Source: Colletotrichum lupini
Taxonomy: Eukaryota > Ascomycota > Sordariomycetes > Glomerellales > Glomerellaceae
Assembly (NCBI RefSeq): GCF_023278565.1
Contig: NC_064679.1
Coordinates: 4,774,001 to 4,838,000 of the forward strand
DNA length: 64,000 nucleotides
Direction: 5' to 3'
Positions 12,551 through 24,652 of the stretch are shown here, piece by piece. The notes under the pieces are model-generated. The model was given only the letters and a program-made list of their open reading frames with translations. It did no database searches and had not been told where the DNA came from. Every line of letters starts with the position of its first letter. Position 1 is the first letter of the stretch. The position numbers were made by a program, and so were the translations under genes.

Positions 12551-14319
12551 ATGGAACTCCTAGTCGTCTTGCTAGGGCTTTTCCTGTGGGCTGGCGCCAC
12601 GCCGGTTCCAGAGAAGATGGACTCCATCTGGAATAAAGAAAACATTTGTCAAGATTGGGACTTTTCGACTGCGGAAGGTGTCGAAAAATTGTGGCAAGAA
12701 ACCGCCGCGGGCTTTTCTCTCGATTTCTTCCTCGAAATAAGCCTGAGTAAGTCGACAATGCCGAGTCACAAACTGTTGGTATACACGTAGGCAGGTCAGA
12801 CCTTTCGGTCGCGACTAGGTCAATAGGTCAGTATAGGTCTATTGCGTGTGTGTAGGAGGGGAAGATCGTGGGCAGAGCCCGCGGTCCCTCAGTGGGTATA
12901 GGTAGGTGGAAGGGTCCGTCTGCACGGGCCCAGACTGCCTACCTACCACCCCTACCTTAACTACCTAATAGGGCCCCTTTTCTGCCTCGTAATCCAACAC
13001 AAACCTTCTGCCTCGCCTCATTCACTTCAATATTCAGAAGCTCATCCCATCACTACTACAGAAGACACAGGTGTGGCGTTCTCCCAAAATAAGGCAAACG
13101 AAGGCTGGACCACCAAGCTTGAGCATAAAATACGAAGCAATGGTCGTCCTGGAGTCGGCGGCTGTTCGACAATCGGCGGCCAATGCAGCCCTTTTAGCGA
13201 CTGGGACTGCGAGAGATACTATGATGAAACTAACAAGACTGGCTTTGGCAGAAACTCATACTGGGTCTTCCAAGCCGTCATAGGACTACATAGCAAGATT
13301 GACAAGATCAACGAAGAGATTACTCGACAAACCCTCGTGGAGAATTTGAAGATATCGCAGACGCTCAGTGAGTTCGACGCGCCGGACACGAAGGCTTCAA
13401 GTGTGTTCAAGTGGATCGCAGCCGCTGCATCGATGGGAGGCGGTCTCATGTCTTTGCCAGGAGCGGCAATGATACCGGTATGTTCAGATACAACGTTCTC
13501 GAGCACTTTGAAATCTCACTACCTAAGTTTTACTGATTCCTCGCCAATGGACAGGGCCCTGCCGGATTCGTGACTGCAGGACTAGCTATCATTGGCAGCA
13601 TCTCTTCTCAGATGGCCGATGCGGAATCGAAAGAGAACACAGAGGCGAACAATGTTGCAGTTGCCTTAGGGAATGCCTTTGAAAGCCTCACAAAAGGCCT
13701 CGAAGACATCCTTCGCGTCGCTACAGGTGGAGGAATTGATGACAACGAGTATAATGCTCTTCCTAGTCTTGGAAACGAGAAGGACAATTTTCTCAGCAAA
13801 GTTCCCGCTTTTCTGAACGGCGGTTGGCCATTACTTGCTGAGAACTCGCGCGAATTCGCAAGCTGGGTTGACATCATCAGTGATAACCTCAAGATGAAAG
13901 TGGCAACTGAGGCCATGAAGGCTTCGAAACTACATCTGGTGGCAGACAGGCACAAAGACGCCGAAACCAGAGAAGGATGTGGACCCGACATAGGCCGTCA
14001 GTGGATGGAATTGAGAAACGGCGAAGAGTACTGTTTCTACCTAATGAGAGAATCGGCTGACACCTTTTGGTACGAGGCCAAGCCCAGGATCTACGAAGCG
14101 ATGGAGAGGCACGGCATTGGGAATCGAGTACCATTCTACGCTGCCATTATTGACTGCGCCCTCAATGGGAATGGCGATGGCGTGGAGATTGGAGGTGGAA
14201 TAGGAAAGATACCTCGATGCTACTTCGACCTCCCGGCAGTCTTTTACGACGAGAGCGGGAACTGCGTGGATCCTACCAATGATGGCTGCAGTACAGTAAA
14301 AACTTCACCGCTCTCGTAG
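12551..14319 (+). CDS. Secreted protein of unknown family with hydrophobic hairpin
   Basis: I do not recognise this family. Three exons, 12551-12746, 13071-13477 and 13555-14319, join in frame to 455 residues. Residues 1-17 (MELLVVLLGLFLWAGAT) are a signal peptide, so the mature protein is probably secreted. A cysteine-rich stretch follows (GCSTIGGQC, then DWDC; about 90-110), then a long amphipathic helix. Around 182-220 lies a strongly hydrophobic Ala/Gly-rich stretch interrupted by PGAAMIPGPAG, like a membrane-inserting hairpin. The C-terminal half is mixed alpha with further cysteines (GCGPDIG, EYCFYL, DCALNG, RCYFD, NCVDP, GCSTV). This could be a membrane-active secreted protein, but that is only a guess from the hydrophobic segment. 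The first intron (324 bp) is far longer than all others in the window. The second is 77 bp. Confidence 0.75.
12747..13070 (+). other. Unusually long intron with GC-rich inverted repeat
   Basis: The first intron of the secreted-protein gene runs from GTAAGTCGAC to ACACAG, and joining its flanking exons keeps the frame. Within it, 12899-12951 carries TAGGTAGG and its complement CCTACCTA around a GC-rich centre (GTCTG...CAGAC). The remainder is a pyrimidine-rich tract. It may contain a small inserted inverted-repeat element. Alternative splicing inside it cannot be excluded. Confidence 0.5.
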
Positions 14320-15961
14320 GGTCTCACAACCGGTGGCCGGCTCGAGCCTACAAGTAGGCTCTGGGCGCAACGTCAATCTGGAAGAGTGTGTTCTCACTCA
14401 CCATCTTCCAGACACTACCTACGTCACTTAGTACTGTATCTTGATAAAGCGATTGAGGAAGTAGCAACTGCGGAAGAGAATAAAACATTCGTTAATCGCT
14501 TTTAATCGACTTCAAAGGGTTCTCATACTTAACGTGGTCTTGTCGAATCTCTCTTTACTGATTGTTGCAAAGTAGTGGGGATGACTGGCTTCAGCACGCA
14601 TGCCTAGGCGCTGGGGCGGCGTCAACGCTTGAAGTTCATGTAGTACTATAAGGTAAGTCTTGGATTTGCTAAGCTCCCAATCAGTGCTTCCCTTGCTCTT
14701 GAACTGCTAGAAAACTGAAGCATGACCGAGAAGAACTTCCAAACAAACACGAAAAGACACAGAGTTGGGTTGCTTTGGGAATATCGCGTTCTCTGTGACC
14801 CTGTCCGTTCCTGTCGCTCTGCGGGTCAGATGACAGAGTAGGAACTTGCATTGACTAACCGACTGCAAGCCATGGGTTTCATATTCACATACGTCCCTCG
14901 CGTATTCGCTACATCAGAAAATCGTTTCTAGATTCTAGGAGGTGACTAGGATTTGGCGGTCGAATTGATGAGAATCTCGGCTATGGTTTTCGTCATGGCG
15001 ACGGACTGAAGGCCCCAGGCGCAGGCCTGTGTGATGGCTCGGTACAAGTCATTGCGGCGCAAAAAGCATGAACATCATTCGCATGTATAACTATCAGTAA
15101 CTGCCAGAGGTCCGTCTATAACCGGGGTTGGGGGCATGCGGGATCTTGGCCAAGGCGCATGAAAGTGCTTGTAAGCATGGCCGGAGGAGAATCCCACCAC
15201 TCAAATAATTCCCAAATTATGCTGAGAGTGCAGTTCCGAAGTAGGTATTCTCATGAGAATCGCATACAACCCATATCAAGTACGCGAGGCAATATACGCA
15301 CCTAGCCCCTACGCGACGCACAATGCAGATCAGTTTCTGGTGACAAATCGAGAAACAAATCTACAGTTCAGTATTTCGGGCATTCCTTTGGTACTAGCCC
15401 ATTAGTCGAAGATCCGCCACTACATACACTCTGATGACTGGCTGTCTCCCAGCCCTTCCTGCCTGCTGGTACCTGTACGTGTTGAAGGTACATTGAGGTG
15501 CAGCAATTGCGGCTTTTCGGTCCCTCTTCATCGAGAACTTGAAGGTTTCCATCTAAAGCCAACACGGCACAGGCGCAGAAGTACGAAACAGTCACAGCCG
15601 CAAGCCTGGCACACTGAAAATCACAAGGGAACTAGCATCCTAGTTACACCTCATTGGTGGTAACTGATCGCCCGTAGACCACCGCCGGTTATAGACGCTT
15701 CGGAGCACCCGGACCCCGCACCCGGAAACCTAAGCAACTTGCATCAGCGGCCCGGAACGGAAGCGGAACGGAATTGTCGCGCGGATACGCTCAACGCCGA
15801 TCAGGTCGCAGGGAGCCGGCGGTGCGAGATGATTGTTAGTACATAAGTCAAGTTGGTTCCACATCAAGTCGGGACTCTCTCTCTCATCACCGAATGGACT
15901 CCAAGCCAGTACGACATCCATCCTGTTTCTAACTGATGCACCTCTCTTTGGCTTCTTCATC
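14320..15961. other. Intergenic region
   Basis: A 1.6-kb non-coding stretch of normal composition downstream of the secreted-protein gene and upstream of the NRPS-like gene. No frame with a recognisable product; the minus-strand frame at 15368-15595 has no supporting features. Confidence 0.5.
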
Positions 15962-18900
15962 ATGGCAACTCAGACGACGACAGTGACCCAACTCAAGGTT
16001 TCCGCTCAGGATCGTCCTTTCTTCACCCTCGACGAGCTCATCAAGAGACGGGCACTCGAACTCGGTGATGCGCCCTTACTTGGGTACCCTAACGAGGGCC
16101 TTCTAGATTTCGAGGAGCACAGCGCTCGCGCCGTGGACCGGTATGTCGACGCCGCCGTGCAGAGGCTACAGCAGCTGGGTCTATCCTCCGTTGTAAGCCG
16201 TGCTACCTCTTCACTATTTCAGTCAAGCTTTCACTGACTTGTGACTTGATGAGGACTCAAATTCTGAGAAGGCCCCCGTGATAGGAATCCTCGCTCACTC
16301 CGGTTTGCATGTCGTCATCACGATTATGGCTCTTAGCCGGCTAGGATACGCAGTGTTTCTTGTCTCGACGAGGCTTCAGAGCCCAGGAATCGCCCGCCTT
16401 TGTGAGTTGGCGGACTGCAGTACCATGCTCACCACATCAAATTTCCATCCTGTTCTAGCCGAAGTTCAGCAGGAACGCGAGCTCGATGTTTTGCCACTGC
16501 TGTCTCACTCAGACTACTACGGCAAAGATGCCCCCGTGTTTTCCAGAACCTATGACCCGGAGCGAGAATCGAGGAAGATTGCCGCCATCATCCACTCCTC
16601 CGGTTCGACAGGCCTTCCGAAACCAATCTACCTAACTCACAAGAGCTGCATTGGGGCCTTTTCCGTTCACATGAATATGAGGGCCTTTATTGTATCCCCC
16701 TTATTTCACAGCCACGGATTTTACGAGACATTTCGCTCAATCTACTCAAAGAAGCCCATCTATTATGGTAACTACAATCTGCCTCTGACGAGACAGAATC
16801 TCATCCAGATGATCAACTACGTCAAGCCTGAAATCTTCCACGTGGTTCCCTATGTCGTGAAGTTACTAGCTGAAACAGACGAGGGTATCCAGGCGTTGGC
16901 AAGTGTGAAACTCGTTCTCTTTGGGGGAAGTAGCTGTCCAGATGACCTTGGCGACCGTCTGGTCAGTAACGGGGTCTATCTCGTCGGAAACTACGGATCG
17001 TAAGAGCAACCCTTGCCCACCCTAATTTCTTCAGCCTCGTAGGCACTCGCACTAACGAAGTAAAGAACTGAGGTAGGCAGGTTGATGAACTCCGCTCGTC
17101 CGCCAGGCGATAAAGCCTGGAATTATCTGCGTCCTCTCCCCTCCGCCAAGCCCTACGTTCTCATGGATGAGGTCTCTCCCGGGATCTACGAGTGTGTCTG
17201 CCTCGACGGCATCCCCTCGAAGTCGACATCGAACTCGGATTCGCCACCAAACTCATTTCGAACGCGTGATCTCTTCGTGAAACATGCCACGCAGCCCGAC
17301 TGGTGGAAGTATGTCAGCAGACTTGACGACAGGTTCACTCTGATCAATGGCGAAAAGGTGCTCCCTATTCCCATCGAAGGGAGAATCCGCCAAGAGGAAA
17401 TTGTCAAAGAGGCTATAGTCTTTGGCGAGCAGAGAAGTTATCCCGGTGCTCTAATCGTCAAGGCGGACAATGCTGCGAGCCTAACTGATGCGGAGTTCGT
17501 TGAAGCGATCTGGCCGGCAGTTGAAGCCGCGAATGCGAGAGCCGAGTCCTTCTCGCGCATACCTCGAGAGCTCATCATTGTGCTTCCATCGGAGACACAG
17601 TACCCCCGCACTGACAAGGGAACCTTTATTCGGGCGCCGTTCTATCAGCAATTCGAAAAAGAGATACAGATCGCCTATGACAGGTATGAGAACGAAGAAG
17701 AAGGAGGCAGGTTGTCTCTTGTGGGCCAAGAGCTAGAGATCTGGCTTTTGCAGCAACTCAAGAAGCAGTTGGGTATCGACTTACCATCTGCCGACGCAGA
17801 TTTCTTCGCTTCTGGCGTTGATAGCCTCCATTGCATCCAGATGTGGAGTCTGATCAAGAGGGAAGTCGATTTGGGTGGTCGTCAAAGCTACCTGGGACAG
17901 AACGTTCTCTACGAATCTGGAAACATCCGAAAACTCTCTGAACATCTCGTTGCACTGAGAAACTGTCAAGTCGAAGCGGTACAAGACGAGCTACGAAAAA
18001 TGCAGGATTTGGTAGCCAAGTACTCCTCCATCACACCGCACGTCGCTTGTACAGCCCCGAAACCTGAGAAGCATCTCGTGGTAAGTGACACTAGTTCCAC
18101 CGCGACCTCAAGACATCACTGATATCGCCTTCACAGTTCCTCACTGGAGTGACAGGCGGCTTAGGAGCTCATCTTCTTGGCCAACTCGCTGCCCTCCCAA
18201 CCGTATCCTCAGTTTGGGCAGCCGTCCGCGCACCCGACGATACCGCCGCAGCATCTCGCATCGCACAGTCACTCACCTCCCGCGGCATATCTCTAAGCCC
18301 CCTCCAACAAGCTAAAGTGGTGCCGTTATCCTGTGATCTAGGCCTCCCAGATTTCGGCCTCGGCGCCACCCGCATCGCCGACCTGAAGTCGAGGCTCACA
18401 ATCGTAATTCACAGCGCCTGGGCCGTCAACTTCAACATCCCCGTGCAGAGCTTTGAAGACCAGCATATCAAGGCAGTACACAACCTCATCCAGCTGTGCC
18501 AGTCCGTCGAGACACCCAATCCCGCGCGGTTCTTCTTCTGCTCATCCGTCTCCGCGTCAGGTGGGTCGCCTAGGCACGGTAATGTGCCGGAGGGACCGGT
18601 CCCGACGCCGGCATGGGCGCAGGGAACGGGCTATGCGCGATCCAAGTGGGTGTCTGAGCATATCACGCGTAATGCGAATCTGAACGCCGGTGCCCCTGCA
18701 AGAGTCTTGAGGATCGGGCAGCTTGTGGGTGACAGTAAGGTCGGTGAATGGAACACGACTGAGGGTATTCCATTGATGATTCAGACGGCTGTCACGCTTG
18801 GTTCCTTGCCGAATCTAGATGAGGTGAGTCTTGCGCGAACAGTTTGGGGAAAGCGATGACTCTGATGTGGTATTAGGAGATGACTTGGCTGCCCGTCGAC

Positions 18901-19332
18901 CATGCCGCAGCGGCCATCTTGGAACTCGTCAATGCCGACGCGACCCCGCAACCGAGCGAGCGCGATACCGATCCCGACTTGGTGTACCACGTCCTTAACC
19001 CGACGCGCTTCCACTGGACCCGTGATATGCTTCCATCCTTATCCGAAGCTGGTCTGCGGTTTGAGATACTCCCAACTGATCAGTGGATGGACAAGTTGCG
19101 GCAGTCTAAACGGGACCCGAAGAAGAATCCGCCGATCAAGCTCCTGGATTGGTTTGAGAGCAAGTATGGACGTACGGCTTCTGCGAATAAGGGGGTCCTG
19201 GCATATTCAACGGCGGAAACTGAGAGGGACAGTCCAACGTTGAGAGAACTACCGGATGTCACGGATGTAAGGTTCATCACGACGTTGGTCGAGAGGTTGA
19301 AAGCTCGATGGGCGGCGGACGATAGTGCATGA
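15962..19332 (+). CDS. NRPS-like A-T-R enzyme (carboxylic acid reductase-like)
   Basis: This enzyme should activate a carboxylic acid with ATP, load it on a phosphopantetheine arm and release it reductively with NADPH as an aldehyde or alcohol. Five exons, 15962-16192, 16254-16999, 17066-18080, 18137-18823 and 18877-19332, join to 1044 residues; introns are 53-66 bp. Adenylation domain: IIHSSGSTGLPKP (A3, about 190), YGSTE (A5, about 328), FRTRDLF (A7), and TDKGTF containing the A10 lysine. Carrier domain: FFASGVDSLH with the pantetheinylated Ser near 577. Reductase domain: FLTGVTGGLG (Rossmann, from 665) and GYARSKW with catalytic Tyr near 830. No condensation domain is present, so it does not make peptide bonds. 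Domain order and length match fungal aryl/amino-acid reductases. Substrate is unknown. The ATG sits in a good context (CATCATGGC); an in-frame ATG 43 codons upstream is less likely. Confidence 0.92.
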
Positions 19333-19748
19333 GAGAGTGCGGGTGTTTCTATTCTTTGTTCAAATCCCGGACCATTTCGGAAATCGAGAGGGTTGCCCAT
19401 ATTTGCCATCTAACAATCACCACAATTTGATAGGGCTGTGACTACTTCTTTCCTCATGCGGGAGCGTTCCAAGATGAACATAAATGAATTCTTCATACTT
19501 GATAAACGTGTTTGAGCGCGAAAAGAATGAATGCCACTGCGCAATTGACCCCCATCGTCACTCAAGGTTCCATGACCTTTGCCAGATTCACCCCATTGAG
19601 CCAGACAGAAACTGAATCTAATGCACCGTGTCGCTTGCCATCACGAGGCCCAATTTCCCATTCTAAAATGTCATAAAATCAAAGCCGTAGCCCCCCCAAA
19701 ATGCGCCATATCCCTAGAGTTTTGGTATCTACGAAGCCCATGTAGTAT
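19333..19748. other. Convergent intergenic region
   Basis: Short stretch between the 3' ends of the NRPS-like gene (+) and the CFEM gene (-). No gene seen. Confidence 0.5.
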
Positions 19749-20312
19749 TTACAAAGCAGCAGCAGCGAGAGCGACGGCGCCGAGCATGCCGTAGTATGCG
19801 TTCGTCGGCCGTGCAGCGGCGGCGGGTGTAGCGGTGGCAGACGTGGCGGCGCTGTTGCTAGCGGTAGCGGCCGCGGTACCGAGGACGCCGGTTACGAGGT
19901 TCGATGCCGATGCGAGGTCGGATGCGGCCGGGTTGCTCTGAACTTCGGAGCAGATTGACGGTGCGATTTTTGCAGCCGCTATAAGAACTTTGGTTAGCCA
20001 CCTATACAATGAATGGGACACGAGTTACAGGGTGTGCAACATACCGGCGATCTCTGCTGTGGAGCAGCCAGCAGTGAGCACGCAGGGCGTCAGGCTGGAG
20101 ATGAGCTTGTCCTGGCTGGCGCACAAGCAGGTGAAGTCGGTCGCGGAGCAGCCAATGTTGCTGGCGGCGGTGCTGATGCAGCCTACGGCGCAGCTAGGGA
20201 GCTGGGCGATGAGGCTGGCCAGACCAGTTGAGCTGGAGGATGCGGCGGAGGTGGTGGCCGACTGGGCGGCGGCAAGGCCGGAGAGGAGTCCGAAAACGAT
20301 GGCGTACTTCAT
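19749..20312 (-). CDS. CFEM-domain cell-surface protein, likely GPI-anchored
   Basis: Two exons, 20312-20045 and 19978-19749, with a 66-bp intron, join to 165 residues. Residues 1-16 are a signal peptide (MKYAIVFGLLSGLAAA). The CFEM domain follows with the full set of eight cysteines: PSC, VGC, IGC, FTC, LC, TPC, AGC and SIC. An Ala/Ser/Thr-rich stalk leads to a hydrophobic tail (MLGAVALAAAAL), typical of a GPI anchor signal. Known CFEM proteins bind haem, contribute to the wall or act as effectors. The aspartate that binds haem iron in the characterised Candida proteins seems to be present in the TDFTC region, but this assignment is tentative. Confidence 0.9.
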
Positions 20313-23281
20313 GGTGACGATGTTGAGTAGTTCTTTGCTGAAGAGGCTTTGGGATGTTAATCGAGTGATGAGCGAGATCTTTGGTGGTTGATCAGAGGTT
20401 CATAGGATGATCAGTATGTTTGTTCGAGGAGTCAAGAACGGTGTTTGATCGTAGTGACAGACGAAATGAAGAACAATTCGAGGCCTGTAAAGAAAAGTGG
20501 CACTTTCAATATTGCTGCTGCAGGTATGAATCGTTTGTGAAAGACCAAGGGGTTGACTGAGAAGACACAGAAGCACAAGGGGAATCGATGGGAAAAGACG
20601 ATTGATTTAATATACTGGAAACGATCATCTCTGGAGATGAACCTTGAGGAGCCACAAGGGAGGTCCAGACTCAAATCTTAACACAACCAAGAACCGAACG
20701 ACGCTGCCCAGCGAGATACGAGACGTGCGCCAAGGGGCAGAAGAGAAGGATTCAATACGACGGGTTGCTGCTGCTAGGCTCAAATTCGGTACGCCGCGAG
20801 TACGAATAGTCAATCTTAAGCCCTTGGCTGAAATTGAAGCTGTTTGGCTCCGTGCGATCAGCGGAGTTTACCAAGCAACTAAGAGAGCTCCGGTTTTCTT
20901 GCAACACTGCCTCGATGCCGCGCGGTCCATCCTTGGCGGCAATGAACAGCGTGTTTGTTCTATGGAGCAGCGTTGGCGATGGCCAGTTGCAGGTTGATGG
21001 CGGGATAATGCACGCCAGACTGGTTGGTCAGGTTAGCACCTGTTATGGTCTATTCTGTCTGTTGTAGATGCTCAACGAGCGAGACCGAGCAAGACGTCAA
21101 AGTTTGAAGGCGGCGATGGCGTAAGCTTTGTTGAGTTCGGACGAGGCTTCCTGTGGCGATTCAATGTTGTCTGTCCTGCATGACAGATTTCATCCAAACG
21201 CAGGCTGCAGCTCAAAGTCTAGATCTCAGGGTTCTAGATACGCGTTAGAACACCCCATCTGTTCACCCAGGTCAACCAGGTCACTGCTCAACCCGCGGGA
21301 ACCGGACGAACAGAGTGTGGAAGGGAAGAAAGAAAGAAAGGGGCTTCACTGCATATCTTTGCCCCCGTTTCAACGTGATGTCATTCTTATTTTAGCGGTT
21401 CACCCCTGACATGACTCCGCCGGATTACTGCTTGGCAAGGGGTCCCTAGGCTCGCGGTAGATGTTCAGGCGCTGGCTCACTCATCCCCAGTGAAGGAAGT
21501 GTAGCACTGACAGTTTGTCGCTCAGTGAGTTTCGACTGAGGGTCATTCTTTGCCATCCCAGGCTCACTGAAATCTCACCCACCGTGCAGCCAATCTCATT
21601 CATTTTCACTGGACCGGAGAAATTCGGGCAGTGTTTGATTGGCATGAAACACCTAGCGGATCCCTTGTCAGCTGTCGTCTCAAGCGAGGGAACACAAGCT
21701 TTGGCACGCCGGCAGTCTTCAGATGGCGGTGCATCCTGATCTTCGTTTGAGAAAGGTTCACCCTGTATCCGCCCGCGTATGCACGCTGTAATGCATACAC
21801 TGCGGCGCGGATGCTGCCGATTGTGTCAATCGCACGAGTCGGCGGAAGGAACTAATAGAGTAGCTAGCTCACTCGCGGAGATCGTGTTCGCATGTGAAGT
21901 TGTCTATAAGATGAAATGCCCCAGGGGAAGCTTCGCGGCTGGTGACTTAGCCTTGAAGTACAGCCCAGTACTTTGAAACCGCCTCATCCAGGAGGACTCC
22001 AGCAGGAACACTGCTGGCTGCAACGGAATGCTGCTACTCCGCTGCATCAGCTACCGGCACCGCACTCGGTTCCACGGCCGGCAGATTCGGAAGCGGACCC
22101 AATGCATCGCATCCCGCCTGCTCGCAAAGGAGTGTCATTGGGCCTCACAACGTCCGTTGTCATCAGCTGGCTCGAAACTCACCTGTTCATGCTCAGCACC
22201 TCGTTCGTTCGTGAGAGGGGCTAAACAATGGGCGGTGCTTTGCAAATGCTGAGAATCGTTTGCCCTTTCAGTCTGGCTCGGAATACCTCGCTCAAATATT
22301 TCCATCTCACGCATGTCCTATTACTCGTCTTTCAAACAGTCATTTCATTGGCCATTGACTCTCTTACCTCCCTAACTTTTGAGAGACCATGCTCCAGCTC
22401 AATGACTCTCTTCGTTCATACACAGCCTTCCTCGGCATTGCCTGGCAAGCCTGCTCACCCTGAAGCGTAAACCAAGTCAGCTCAAACGCACAGAAGGTGG
22501 CAGGTGAGTGCCACAATAGTTTGTCGCTCAACACCCTAGCTATCTCAACTCTTCCCCTTCCTGCTACTAGTCTACCACTACTCTGGCGTTGGCCGGCATC
22601 GACTTCTTCTCCTCGCCCACTTGAATGGCCAAGAAGATCCTAGGGAATGGAGGCGGTGCAGCCAGGCCAGAGGTGATGTCATTTCGCCTATGCATTCCCG
22701 ACCGAATTTCAGCTTCTTTCGGTCATTGAACTCAGGTGAGAGTACGTGTGCTAAGACTCGGCTTTCGAGTGAGATATGCAAGAGCTATTTTCATGATCCC
22801 AAGCTTCACCCCAAGTGTACAAAGGTTTCATTCATAGTCAGGTGCCTAAAAAACTCACGTGTGAGATTAGGCAATTGAAGTATTAGCCGGCTTCATGTTC
22901 GCGACTGATGGGGCAGTATGGCCAAGCCACGACGGAGGCCGGGTAATACTTCATACAAAGCATACAGTATGACTCAGCGAACAAATGTCAGCAAGCCTCA
23001 GAAGAAGCCGGTCGGCAAAGCGTATCGGTGCCGACGGCAAAAAACTCACGGTGCCGAGCTTTTCGGTGTCAGCGCCGGTTTTCAGGACCCACTCCGGGAG
23101 ATACTGGCAACCGCCGGCACCGAAGGATTGGCTGCCGTGTACAGGGCATAACGGCGACTGACGATACAAACTACAATTCTCCACCAGCAACATCATCTTG
23201 ATCAAGTTTTCTCTATAAAAGACAAGATTCTCCCCAGAGTATGTCTCAACAAACACTTTTACATCCTATAATCAAGGCATC
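20313..23281. other. Long intergenic region, no gene recognised
   Basis: About 3 kb of normal-composition DNA. Scattered frames of 60-117 codons (for example 20644-20997, 21128-21409, 22228-22470 and 22918-23151) have no recognisable product and no convincing splice-linked partners. It may include old degenerated sequence or non-coding transcripts. A promoter lies at its right end (TATA box at 23214). Confidence 0.45.
23214..23220 (+). promoter_or_regulatory. TATA box of the alpha/beta hydrolase gene
   Basis: TATAAAA lies 62 bp upstream of the hydrolase ATG at 23282. It is followed by a C/A-rich leader (CTCAACAAACAC), as in strongly expressed fungal genes. Confidence 0.55.
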
Positions 23282-24133
23282 ATGCCAGCGACAGAAACCG
23301 GCCCGTCTGTCAGCGGCGTAATGCCATCGTCTAACCATCTTGTTTGGGAGGATCTCTCCCTCGTTATCAACAATGTCAATCTTTCAATTTCTACCGTCCG
23401 CCGCGACGGGCCACTTGATCCCATGCTCTTCCTCCACGGCTTCGGGAGCACCAAAGAAGACTTCACGGATGTAATCCATCACGCGCCCCTTTCCGACTAT
23501 CCTTTACTCGCTTACGATACCCCCGGCAGCGGTGCATCCACCAGCTCCGACTACAGCGCCGTCTCCATACCATTCCTCGTCGCCGTAGCTGAGGCAGTTC
23601 TGGACGCTCACAAGATCAAACGGTTCCACCTCGTGGGCCACTCCATGGGCGGGTTGACAGGCTTGCTGTTAGCACAGCGCAAACCAGGCGCGGTACTAAG
23701 CTTCACCAACATCAAGGGCAATCTTGCTCCCGAGGACTGCTTCTTGAGCAGACAAATCTTCGACTTCCCGGCAAGCAATACGGAGATGTCCATCGCATCC
23801 TTTATCGAGCGGACTCGGCGATCAGCGGATTACGGGAACGGGATTTATGCAGCAAGTTTCCGTTCTAAGGTCAGGCCGGAGGTAGTAAGGCCAACTTTCG
23901 AGTCCATGGTTCATTATACCGACAAAGGAGACTTAATGGAGGTGTTTGAAGCACTTCCGTGTTCAAAGATGTTCATTTTCGGTGTATCCTACAACACATT
24001 ATCCTATCTCTCACGGATCGCACATGCGGGCGTCGAGCTAGCCGAGATTCCAAACAGTGGACATTTTGTCCTGTACACCAATCCTATGGCGGTCTGGAGT
24101 CAAATGGGTAGTCTTATCAGCAGAGCTTCATAA
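23282..24133 (+). CDS. Alpha/beta-fold hydrolase
   Basis: A single-exon gene of 283 residues with no signal peptide, so probably cytosolic. The oxyanion-type motif LHGFGS is at 51-56. The nucleophile elbow GHSMGG is at 119-124 with Ser121. The catalytic His lies in NSGHFV (His261). Length and order match small esterases/hydrolases of the AB_hydrolase_1 group. The usual acid after strand beta-7 (a GxxD pattern) is not seen: the sequence there is FIFGVSYNTLS. Either the acid is supplied elsewhere or activity is altered. Substrate cannot be predicted. Confidence 0.85.
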   Translation: MPATETGPSVSGVMPSSNHLVWEDLSLVINNVNLSISTVRRDGPLDPMLFLHGFGSTKEDFTDVIHHAPLSDYPLLAYDTPGSGASTSSDYSAVSIPFLVAVAEAVLDAHKIKRFHLVGHSMGGLTGLLLAQRKPGAVLSFTNIKGNLAPEDCFLSRQIFDFPASNTEMSIASFIERTRRSADYGNGIYAASFRSKVRPEVVRPTFESMVHYTDKGDLMEVFEALPCSKMFIFGVSYNTLSYLSRIAHAGVELAEIPNSGHFVLYTNPMAVWSQMGSLISRAS

Positions 24134-24652
24134 TAGCCACTATTGTTTTGTCAACCGTCGACGCATACAAAGTTCTTCACTCAAAATTGCATTCCATGCA
24201 AATGTCAACGGCCCTCACTGACTGGGAGATGCCTAATGTGTACCGAGATGCTGGAGCAAGTCCTGAAGACCATTCTCTGCGAATGCTTCCGATAACATCT
24301 CAAAGTTCTCAGCTTCTTCCTCAAGCTGTGGACAACATTCTTAGCACTTGAAATGCTACATAGCGTCAATATAAATAGATCTACTATTACGAATATTGGC
24401 AAGAATGAGTGCACTACTCTGATTTTAACTCCTTCATTCATACTAGCCTAAGGTAAGACAGAAATGGACTAGAATTGAAAGCTGAAAGCTAGAGACGGAT
24501 GAATTGAATTTATCTAATAGTTGATCAAATATGAGTACTCATTTGGCTCTCGAGAGCGTTGAGGTGTACGTGAATGACTGTCGGAGGAAAAGAATCCTGC
24601 ACATTTTCCCAAATTCTTGAAGCTATAAACAATCTATCTCTCCTCCCTCCTA
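24134..24652. other. Convergent intergenic region
   Basis: Between the hydrolase (+) and the 3' end of the broken NLR gene (-). No gene recognised. Confidence 0.5.

Noticed and set aside
17186..19409. Minus-strand frames under the NRPS-like gene
   Set aside because: Shadows of the A, T and R domains, which are readable on the plus strand with proper introns.
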